A DNA stretch of 64,000 nucleotides, from positions 5,206,001 through 5,270,000 of the forward strand of contig JADLSH010000367.1 of NCBI GenBank assembly GCA_016169945.1, given 5' to 3'. The stretch is from Trachythela sp. YZ-2020 (Eukaryota; Cnidaria; Anthozoa; Malacalcyonacea; Clavulariidae). Made by a program: the position numbers and the translations under genes. Shown one piece after another: positions 55,656 to 64,000 of this stretch; position 1 is the stretch's first letter, and each line of letters begins with the position of its first letter. A model generated the notes under the pieces. That model was not told the origin of the DNA. It made no database searches and saw nothing but the letters and a program-made list of their open reading frames with translations.

Positions 55656-56167
55656 AAAAGATTTTTCTTTATCGTTGATCTTTTGCATATAATTTCAAAC
55701 CAGTAAGAGCGATTGCTGCATCATCCCACTTCACACGAGAAAGCATAACATTGCTGTTAGCAGTCAAAATATTACACCAATTAGGCAATTACCAATATTT
55801 CCACTTCTCTAATTAACTCAAACTTTTCCGCCATATTGCTTTCACAAAAATACCCCTGGCGTGATTGCGTATTTGCGTCACCTTGAAAGATCCTATGTAA
55901 TCCTGTTGTATCCTAGTAGTATCCTACCCCGTTAAAAAGTTACAAATACGGAAATACCCTAGAAACTGGCGGTAAAATGCAAACTTTTATACTTTTTTAG
56001 AAATTTATATGCTCGTTCATTAGTACTCTATTCACCTTTGTGTTGAACAAAAATAGTCACTTTGTTCGGGTTTCAAAAGTCAATATAGCAAATTAACAAT
56101 TTTAAAATCGAATCACACCTTTTGAGAACTTCATGTACGCCTGATTAAAAAGTACTTAAAGACTACA
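55656..56167. other. No gene recognised
   Basis: AT-rich; a short triplicate of ATCCTxxTxGTATCCT at 55890-55925 is the only pattern. Confidence 0.4.
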
Positions 56168-56392
56168 GGTTTTCACTTGTTTCCATCTATCAAACTGACG
56201 TTACGCAATTTTCCCGATTTTCAAAGATTTTCATATTCGTTTTTCTTGATTTTTCTTCATCAATTTGGTTAGTGTTAGGTTTAGGGTTAGGTTTTGGGTT
56301 AGGGTTAGGGTCAGTTACAAAGTTTTTAACTTTACTTCAAAGTTGAAAAAATGACGTAACGTCAGTTTGGTAGATGGAAACAAGTGGCGACC
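56168..56392. mobile_element. MITE with 9-bp target duplication and TTAGGG-like core, copy 2
   Basis: Same termini and core as 52458-52693. Target duplication AAGACTACA at 56159-56167 and 56393-56401. It has a cleaner GGGTTAGG core (56270-56320). Confidence 0.92.
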
Positions 56393-56608
56393 AAGACTAC
56401 ACGAGTTAATTTTTAAAAATCACCATGAAAAGTCGTTTGCGGATTGCTGTTTTTTCTGTTGATTTGCGGAATGGAGTATACTAATGAAAATGTAAGACCA
56501 TGTACGCTAAAATTATCTTCAGTCATTATATATGAGTTTGCTAGAATGATAATTGAGCTATTTTCATGCATTCTGTTAGGATTCTGTATAGAGCAAAATA
56601 ACTGGCTC

Positions 56609-57068
56609 CAGGGGCGCCGGAAGGTAGCCGAAGCGGCGGGGGCAGCCCCATGAAAAGGGCACGAGCGCCGAAGGCGCGAGAAATTTGTAGGGGGGTCCGG
56701 GGATATCCTTCCCCGGAAAATTTTTAAATCTACACTCTGAAATGCCATTTCCTGCATTTTGAGTGGAGATTCTGAATATTATAAAACGCAATATAAAATA
56801 CACAAAAGGTTGAAAGTCTACACATTTTTCAGACTATACACATATAAATCATACATCCAGATTTCCAGTTCATGTAAACCTATGTAAGAACTGTATATTT
56901 CCAGTTAATATAAACCTCTGAGGGCTAGTCCGGTCACAATAATAATAATTTATTCATTACAATGCACTTTATTGTGAAAAAGGGCAACCGGTTGCCCCCG
57001 CGTGCCCCCGTACTATAAGGGCAGCAGGGGCAGCTGACCCCGCTGCCCCCGTGGCTCCGGCGCCCCTG
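56609..57068. mobile_element. 460-bp hAT MITE
   Basis: Target duplication ACTGGCTC at 56601-56608 and 57069-57076. Inverted termini CAGGGGCGCCGGA / TCCGGCGCCCCTG. GC-rich ends, AT-rich middle, no transposase. Confidence 0.93.
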
Positions 57069-57299
57069 ACTGGCTCCCTCAACTAAGGTGCCAGACCTTT
57101 CAACATTGCAGAAGCTCCTTGGGGTCCATTTCTTGTATAATATCCAATGGGCCGCCACACCACCCATGCCACTATGCCAGGCCTGTCCACATGTATAATC
57201 TAGTAATGTTAGTAATCCTTGTGGCATCACAGTCAGCGTAGTAACTAGTGGGAGGTGCTTCTGTGACTTCTGTTATAAAATTGATAAATATTTAACCAT

Positions 57300-57660
57300 T
57301 TAAATACCCTTCAACAGGGCCTTTGCCCCCCCAGTGAAGGTCCCTTTTGTCCAAAGTATAAGCAAAAAAGGGGGGAAAGTTATGGTATTCTCACAACAAA
57401 ACCTGGCTCCGTTTAGATGGGATATATCAAAAATTGTCTCTAAAAATGCAGGAAATCAAGCCACAGAGACTCAAGAATACAAAAATTTTCTGGGGGAGGA
57501 CCCCCATACCCCCTTCACCTTCCCGCACCTGTAATACACCATCTACTTGTTACGTCCCCTTTCGATGATGGCCCCCCACTAACGATTTCTTAAAAAAGGC
57601 CCTGCCCTTCAATGTGGTGCATAGTTGTACCAGCCACCCCCACATCCCCACCTCCTTAAC
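57300..57660. repeat. Repeat fragment with C-rich phrases
   Basis: GGGCCTTTGCCCCCCCAGTG and the 57420-57545 segment (reverse-strand match to 46240-46380) mark it as a dispersed repeat. Probably an old transposon; ends not found. Confidence 0.5.
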
Positions 57661-59591
57661 GTATAGCTTGAAACATAAGCCGGATTTACACTGAGTCAAA
57701 TCAAACTGCAATCAACTTTTAATCGAGAACCAAGACTGTGTGGCAGAGCATTTGACTCTGTTTTTCACTTGGTCGGACAGGCATTTGACTATTTATTTTT
57801 TCAAAAGTCAAATTCCCTGGGATTTGCCTGGGGGGCATGATCACAGTAGGATTTGACTCATACATTAACTCAGTTAGTTTTTTGAAGTGTAATTGTAGAG
57901 CTAAGTTATGTTAGCTGAGTACAAGTACCTATTTTTTAACCTAGGTTAGATTTCACCTGTGCAGACCTGGGTTAGTTTTTGTAGTGTAAATCTGGCTATA
58001 TACTCAATTTATACCTAAATGGTCATACTTGGGTTATATACCTACTTCTAGTACATCCTACATTAATTTTAAACTTTTCTAATTCCTAGTTTTTTAGCTT
58101 TTTATATCTACACACATACATACATACATACGTACGTACTTACATACATACATACATACATACACTTTATATTTAAAGATGTGGTACAGTCTGTTAGCAC
58201 ATGTCAGCGTTGTTTACATTTTTTCTATCAAAACAATGGACTTTATCAACGAAGTTGTGGCAACTTCATATATTTTCCTGCTTCCACAGTAAAACAAATT
58301 ATCAAGGTATCACAATCAAGCTTTGCAAGAATATACAACCACGTTAAACTGCTTGTATTATGATCAGGAGGCTCCAATGTACGCATGCGCTGGACGGATT
58401 GTAACCGCATCTAGCCCTTCACAGTTGATTTTCAGGAGGGGTGTATGAATGGCTATATTATAATACAATGTCGAAAAAAGTAGAATATATTTACAATATT
58501 TAAATATCTAAAGAGTCAGTTGGCTTTGGCAGTCATATTTTGGAGATATAGATCCTGTGGTTGGGGAATGGGTAGATTTACAGAAACAAATCACTAATAA
58601 AACTAAATCATGAATAACTGGCTTCATTTCTCATTACATAAGTTTCCCAAAGTTTCCCATGTGATGTCTCTTGTTAATAACCATTTAGCAGCAATGCACC
58701 CTCTTTTATTCTTGTACATTGTTTTACACTGAGAGGTGTTGCTCATGGGTGATGTGATGGGTTTAGCACCCTCAATAATTAAATATATTAACGGCAAGTG
58801 TTGTGTGCTAGTGGGCTAAGCAGACCATCCACGCACGTCCTTTGTTAAACCATTAAGCTGCAATGCGCTTTAATGCGGCCCATTTTGTTATTTGACTGTC
58901 AGACAATTTTATTTGCAAAGGGAAATGCGTTAGTGGGTTAAAAATGTTGTGATACGTTTTAATTTCTTGCGTCAAGTTAAGTTAATAAATGTCACATAAA
59001 TCACAAGAAGAAGTATTATTTTTAATCGACAATTAAGGTATATTAATTTGGTGTACTTTTACAAACTTGGGACTGGACAGCAGAGGCGATTTGAAAGGCT
59101 ATTGAAACACATTTCCTTTTTGTCTATTTTAGTTTTGTACATCCTTTTAGATACCGAATCCTGTTAGATATCGTGAAAGACATTAGCCGATTAAGTTTCC
59201 TCCATCACGTTTTGTTGCAGTCACTCTGGTCACAGTGCAGACACAACCAGAGGCAGTGTGACCAGATTTTTCCAGCGGTTATTACTAAATTTGTGTTCAA
59301 ATTTTACTAAATCGAGAATTTTTTGACCAAATTTCGTCCCCCCCCCCAGGTTTGATAAGAAATCCGTGGTAACAATATTTTAAAAGTATGAATAAGTATC
59401 AGTTTATGCAGGCACGATGCGGTAAACGTTTTCCAAGGTCAAGGACGTTTTCAATACTTTTAATGGTGACGTCATGGCTCCGACAAAGTGACTTGAAAAC
59501 CCACTAATTTCCTATTCCATGTTTGAAATGAGCGGGTTTTGCAGGCTAGGGAGTTTTATTCATCGTTTATTGAGGCTTTTAGCATATCTAT
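57661..59591. other. No gene; TACA microsatellite
   Basis: A (TACA)n tract with TACG variants at 58111-58165; a C run at 59339. Otherwise nothing recognised; short frames only. Confidence 0.45.
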
Positions 59592-59811
59592 TGTAATGAT
59601 TATATAATGTGAAACATCTTTATTCTAGCTAGTATCTTATGATATTAGTCTATTTACAAAAGCTCTATTTATACCATTGATTTATACTAATAATTATAAT
59701 CGTCCCAGGCTTACTCATGCATATATAATTAATCATGACATCTTCCCAGTGAACGCCTGAATGATTGAATGTTATCGTTCCAGATATTAGAAATTTATGG
59801 AGTTCACTGCA
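59592..59811 (-). repeat. 3' LTR of element G
   Basis: 220 bp, starts TGCAGTGAAC and ends ATCATTACA on the reverse strand. Confidence 0.88.
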
Positions 59812-59824
59812 TCTTCCCCTTTCG
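59812..59824 (-). promoter_or_regulatory. Polypurine tract of element G
   Basis: GAAAGGGGAAGA on the reverse strand directly before the 3' LTR. Confidence 0.75.
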
Positions 59825-60009
59825 GAGAAATAAATTATGCAATAACACTAATTAAAATAAAGTTTCTAATTACTGAAGTTTGTCCTACTGGAATGTAATC
59901 CAGATTAAATGTCATTTAAATAAATACTAATACTCCTATTTGGAGTTCATAAATTCTTCGTAATCTAATATTTGTTCTAAAAGTTCTTTTCCAATAGTTT
60001 TACTATAAT

Positions 60010-60222
60010 TTATCGTTCATAATCCTGAAGCCAGGCAGGTGGTCTAACATTTCTTCCAGATCTTGTTTTATACGGGGACTTCTGGTTCGTAAAAGGAATG
60101 GAAGAACACGTTGTAGGTTCTTGGACAATAGCAGTGGACTGAGTATCAGATGCTGCCAGTTTCATCTTAAATTGTATAATGTATGATCTGGGCATATCTG
60201 CCTTCTTTATCACTTGTGCCAT
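60010..60222 (-). pseudogene. Element G polyprotein C-terminal tail
   Basis: 70 codons rich in Lys/Arg/Pro with SPYKTRSGRNVRPPAWLQDY near the end, a signature common at the end of Gypsy Pol polyproteins. A separate frame from the integrase. Confidence 0.7.
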
Positions 60223-60299
60223 TGAATCCCAACCTTTTCCGCGCTGAATCCTTACCGTGGATCCCTCAGCAAGAGGAGGAAGGGACTTTGTCTTGACAT

Positions 60300-61232
60300 C
60301 ATATTACTGTTTCTGCTTCTGTTGTTTCTCTAGTACAGGCTTTTTCAGGTGCGATGTTTTTTCCTTCAATCTTGGTAGCTTTGTGCGTACCTTTCGATTC
60401 ATTAACATAGTGGCTGGTGCTGGTGATCCATCTGGACCTGGACATGCTCTGAAATTCATCAATGCTAGATACGGATCTTCTTCATCTTTAGAAGTCTTCT
60501 TCATTCATGACTTTACAGTATTGTTTGGACTGTCCGTTCAGCTTTACCATTCGCTTCAGGATGATAAGGACTTGATGTAATGTGCTAAAATTCCCATTTC
60601 TTTGCAAATTCTTGACATTCCTTGCATGCATATTGCGGACCGTTGTCGGATATAACATCTTTCGGAATGGCGTGTCTCGCGAATATCGATTTAGTGTGCC
60701 TGATTACAGTGGAGGTGGTGGTATCTGGCAAAAGACTAATTTCTGGATAATTGGTGTGGTAATCGACTACGAGGAGATAATCTTTGCCTTGCATCTTGAA
60801 CAAATCAGTTCCGACTCTTGTCCAGGCTTCAGTTGCTGGTGGAAACGGTTGCATTGGTTCCCGTTGATGTTTTTGTCTAGATGCAAGGCAGATGCTGCAT
60901 CGTGAAATCATTTCGGTGATTTCGGAAGACATGCCAAGCCAATACGAAGCTTCTCGAGCACGAACTTTACACCTTTCTATGCCTAGATGCCCTTCGTGTA
61001 TCCGGCTCTTCATCTCTCTCCTCGTTGACGTTGGCACAATGATGCGACTGCCTCTTAGCATGATGCCTTCTGCTTCTGAAATTTCATCTTGATGAGTTAG
61101 GTATGGCTTGACTGCATCTGGTATTGTCCTTTTGTCATTGGGCCATCCTTCTTGAATGAACAGCTTCAGTTTCTGCAGATTTTCATCCTTTGCAGTTTCT
61201 CTCTTGAGCTCGTCTAGTTTGGACGTAGACAC
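60300..61232 (-). pseudogene. Element G integrase
   Basis: 61232-60585 is open: an HEGHLGIERCK ... RCSICLASR zinc-binding part, the catalytic Asp in VGTDLFKMQGKDYLLVVDY and second Asp in VISDNGPQYA. It shifts frame near 60584, where the YHPEANGKAERT-type segment with the Glu follows. Stops and shifts continue to ~60300. Confidence 0.85.
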
Positions 61233-61246
61233 TGGTAGACTCTTGA

Positions 61247-62477
61247 TTATGGAATGGGCATGACATCGAATTTCTTGTTCTGGATTTCTGATTTGACATG
61301 ATGAGTGAGATATGCTCTGCTGAGTGTATCGGCCACAGGAATCTCACTTCCCGGGGTAATTTCAACTTGAAGATCATATTTCTGAAGTCGTAGCAGGAAT
61401 CTCTGGATTCTTGGGGGTGCTTTGTTGATCGGTTTGGAAAAAATTGCCTTCAATGGCTTGTGGTCTGCTCGTACTATGACCCGCTTTCCATAGGTATATT
61501 CATGAAATCGCTCACAGGCAAACACTATAGCGAGTGTTTCCTTCTCAATCTGTGCATAATGCTGCTCACATTGGGACATGGCTCTGCTGGCAAATGTGAT
61601 TGGTTTCCATTCGCCTTCCTGGTTCTGTTCCAGAACGGCTCCAAAGCCTGCTTTCGATGCATCTGTGGTGACTCGTGTGGGTAACTTCAGTTCATAATAA
61701 GCTAACACTGAACTGCTGGTAATCATCTTCTTCAGCGTGTTAACTGCTGTTTCGTGTTGCTGTTCGAAGCGCCATTGGACATCTTTCTCGAGTAGTTGAC
61801 GTAGTGGTGCTGTTTCTTTCGATAGATTTGGTAGGAATTTACCGAGATAATTAATCATTCCAAGAAATCTTTGTAGCTCTGTTTTGTTACTTGGCGTTGG
61901 CATCTTCAAGATAGCTTCTATTTTGCGAGGATCTGGCTTGATTCCATCAGCAGAGATGAGATGACCAAGAAAGGTTGTTTCTGTCACTCTGAAAGTACAT
62001 TTCTTCTTATTTAACTTGAGTCCCGACTCGAACTCTATCAAGGACCTGCTTGAGGGCTTCATCGTGCTCTTCATTATCTTTACCAAAGACAATGATGTCA
62101 TCTTGATCGTTGGCTGCACCATCGATGTCGCTGATTTCAGAAATCGTCTTTTGGAACACTTCCGCTGCACTGTGTATCCCGAATGGTAGTCTCTTAAATC
62201 GGTGTCTGCCAAATGGCGTGTTGAATGTAAGCAATTTCGAGCTTTCGTCATCGACCTTTATTTGCCAATAACCACTTGACGCATCCAATTTTAAAAACAA
62301 TTTTGCTCCTCCAAGCTTAGATAGTATTTCATCGACAGTTGGCATGGGATGATGATGGTGTTTGATTGCTTTGTTAAGATCCCTTGGGTCAAGACATAGG
62401 TGAATTTGGCCATCAGGTTTATCGACGATCACCAAGGAACTCACCCAATCGTTTGGGTCATCAATCTTATCTATCAC
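61247..62477 (-). pseudogene. Element G reverse transcriptase and RNase H
   Basis: RT fingers/palm in 62477-62007 (SSLVIVDKPDGQIHLCLDPR, LFLKLDASSGYWQI, then DQDDIIVFG with paired Asp; the residue before DD is Q where Y/I-x is usual). A frameshift near 62030, then thumb and RNase H in 62040-61247 (KKCTFRVTETTFLGH, TTDASKAGFGAVLEQ, FACERFHEYTYGK, VRADHKPLKAIF, ADTLSRAY). Largely intact apart from the shift. Confidence 0.88.
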
Positions 62478-62509
62478 GTCAAGTTTGTTTCATTCTTTCT
62501 AATTCTGCT

Positions 62510-63216
62510 TTAAGTTTGTCCATCATCGAGATGGGAATTTTCTAGACGGATGTATGACGGGCTTAACTTCAGGATCAGTAATGATATGATACTCTCCTTA
62601 TAAACACCCGATTTCACCAATATGTCTTTATATTTTGCCATTAAATTTGGTTCTGAGGTGTTGACAGCCCATATTAGTTTAATAATGTTGAGCTTTTGAC
62701 AAGTTTGCAGTCCAAGGAGTGGTGGTGATTCGGTGTCGGTGACGATGAACATAACTTTGTGACTTTCATTCTTGTTTTCTAGGTTCAATTCACACTTCCC
62801 AATTGCTGGTATATCTCCACCCCCCCCCCCCATTATATGCTGATAATTTCACATTTGCTTCTTCTAGAGTTCTAGGATGGGCTTGATATTGAGTTGGTTG
62901 TATGTTGAAAGTGGCAGGACGTTGGCTTGAGCTCTGTGTCCATGTTATATCGGATTTTAGAACCATTTGATTGTAAGGAAATAACCCAATCTCTCTCGTC
63001 AGCTTTCGAAAACACTATGTTTTCCTCGGATGTAGCTTTACATTGTTTAGTCTGTTCAACAACCCCAATGAAATAATCTTTATTGTCGCTTTCTTTTTGT
63101 AGTGGAGCTTGTGTCAAGTCAATTCGTTTTTGACTTGAGAGGCAGACCGAGGCAAAATGATTTAATTTATTGCATTTTAAACATGTTTTACCAAACGCTG
63201 GACACTTTCGACTCAC
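62510..63216 (-). pseudogene. Element G zinc knuckle and protease
   Basis: A C-x2-C-x4-H-x4-C knuckle (CLKCNKLNHFASVC) at ~63180-63135. The protease site is degraded (MDTEL where DTGA is expected, ~62940), then a frameshift around a C13 run (62818-62832). LLGLQTCQKLNI lies in the following part. Broken. Confidence 0.75.
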
Positions 63217-63705
63217 TCCAATTAACCCCCCCCCCCCTCAATCTACAGAAATTTGTATTAAACGCCTCTCTCTAATAAACGCCCCCCCCCCCATTCGAGA
63301 AGATAAAACGCCAAAAGTCAACGTTTCTTATTTCATTCACATTAACTTGACAACACAAAGTTTTTTGTAGAGCAATGACTGTCCGTACTCGAATTCAAAA
63401 TGAGTATATTTATTTTTATTGCGGGTCAGTTCTTGGAGAATCCTTGCCCAAGTTTTTGACTTGGTCCTAACTCGGAAGATACCTGATACTATTAGGCCCA
63501 CCTCTCGCTTCCTTTTCCCACAAACGTTTCCTTGCGAAGCATTAAGAAATGTTGCCACTAATATATATATATTTTTATATAAACTTGTGAAATAGACGCC
63601 TCTCTCTATTAAACGCCTCTCTCTAATGAACGCCCCCTTTCAAAGTCATTTTTTTAATAAACGCCCAGGGCGTTAATTAGAATAAATACGGTATGCTTCA
63701 AACTT
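63217..63705. mobile_element. Insertion with TAAACGCC repeats inside element G gag
   Basis: Interrupts gag between the knuckle and the N-terminal codons. It has repeated TAAACGCCTCTCTCTAAT-like phrases near both ends (63260, 63600), C runs, and inverted ends (AATTAAC.. / ..GCGTTAATT). Probably a MITE; the target duplication was not resolved. Confidence 0.6.
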
Positions 63706-63719
63706 TTCCATAACTGGCT

Positions 63720-63944
63720 TTACTCATTTAGCTTCATTTTGTCACTGTCATTCACGAATGTAAATGTATTATAGATTTCGAGGCCTTGCTTCCCAATACA
63801 TGTCAGAAATATCGAAGTCTTGATGTTATCTGATTTCTCATCGGATTCAGTAGCAGTGATATATAACTCAAACTGCTGTTTCCATCTGTCCCATTTCTCA
63901 GATATATTCCCTTCAAAGAGTTCTGGTGGGTGAAATTTGTTCAT
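63720..63944 (-). CDS. Element G gag N-terminus
   Basis: Starts MNKFHPPELFEGNISEKWDRWKQQFELY, typical for Gypsy gag in marine invertebrates; open for 74 codons up to the insertion. Its ATG is only 10 bases from the LTR. Confidence 0.85.
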   Translation of the reverse strand: MNKFHPPELFEGNISEKWDRWKQQFELYITATESDEKSDNIKTSIFLTCIGKQGLEIYNTFTFVNDSDKMKLNE

Positions 63945-63954
63945 CCTGACTCCA
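63945..63954 (-). promoter_or_regulatory. Primer binding site of element G
   Basis: TGGAGTCAGG on the reverse strand, between LTR end and gag ATG; begins with TGG as expected for a tRNA 3' end. Confidence 0.6.
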
Positions 63955-64000
63955 TGTAATGATTATATAATGTGAAACATCTTTATTCTAGCTAGTATCT
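63955..64000 (-). repeat. 5' LTR of element G (partial)
   Basis: 46 bases identical to 59592-59637, then the window ends. Confidence 0.88.

Larger units (their letters stand above)
59592..64000 (-). mobile_element. Gypsy-like LTR retrotransposon G (reverse strand, cut by window end)
   Basis: LTR at 59592-59811 (TG...CA ends) and the start of its partner at 63955, the first 46 bases identical. In reverse order: primer site, gag, zinc knuckle, protease, RT, RNase H, integrase, C-terminal tail and purine tract. It has frameshifts and a ~490-bp insertion (63217-63705). The domain order and motifs fit Ty3/Gypsy. Confidence 0.92.

Noticed and set aside
1..64000. tRNA, rRNA or snRNA genes
   Set aside because: No cloverleaf A/B-box pair, rRNA-like or snRNA-like block was recognised by eye; a covariance scan would be needed to exclude them.

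Overview
The window is AT-rich animal nuclear DNA dominated by transposable elements and tandem repeats. I found no complete host gene. The signs of a metazoan are introns with GT/AG borders, interstitial CCCTAA repeats, several CR1/L2/Jockey-like LINEs, hAT elements with 8-bp target duplications, Ty3/Gypsy-like LTR elements and hammerhead-ribozyme repeats. The LINE and Gypsy protein styles fit a cnidarian, perhaps an anthozoan, but that is an inference from family resemblance and not a proven identity.

Layout. 1-1.1 kb holds a candidate hammerhead ribozyme and a 244-bp MITE with 66-bp perfect terminal inverted repeats (TIRs). 1.1-8.6 kb holds two LINE fragments, the second split by a 4.1-kb degraded hAT element. 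9.3-10.0 kb is a 13-bp GC-rich minisatellite. 10.2-11.0 kb is a three-copy ~281-bp satellite; every copy has a TATA box about 40 bp before an apparently intact hammerhead ribozyme. A differently built hammerhead lies at 11.2 kb on the other strand. 11.3-16.0 kb is a nearly full-length LINE with an intact ORF1 and a broken ORF2. 16-18.8 kb holds one unexplained coding-like exon, several fold-back repeats and a TTAA-flanked element. 18.9-25.7 kb is two satellites (115-bp and 140-bp units) with higher-order structure and a local inversion.

25.7-33.5 kb is non-coding and repeat-rich, with a perfect 356-bp direct repeat pair 2.8 kb apart. 33.7-45.8 kb is a stack of nested insertions: a reverse-strand LINE is split by a Gypsy-like LTR element. 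The left LTR of that element carries a hAT MITE, its gag gene is split by a second LINE, and that LINE is split by a 2.1-kb near-perfect palindrome. 46-49 kb holds inverted copies of repeats seen at 26-28 kb, interstitial telomeric repeats and a small two-exon gene candidate. 52-57 kb holds two copies of a MITE with 9-bp target duplications and a TTAGGG-like core, two further hAT elements and a LINE 3' end. 59.6-64 kb is a reverse-strand Gypsy element that runs off the window.

The sequence looks like old, repeatedly invaded heterochromatin, with some young pieces (the identical 356-bp repeats, nearly identical LTRs, and near-identical satellite copies). The most interesting component is the set of hammerhead-ribozyme repeats at 10.2-11.3 kb and at 0.2 kb, which resemble retrozyme or Penelope-type ribozymes and may produce circular RNA.
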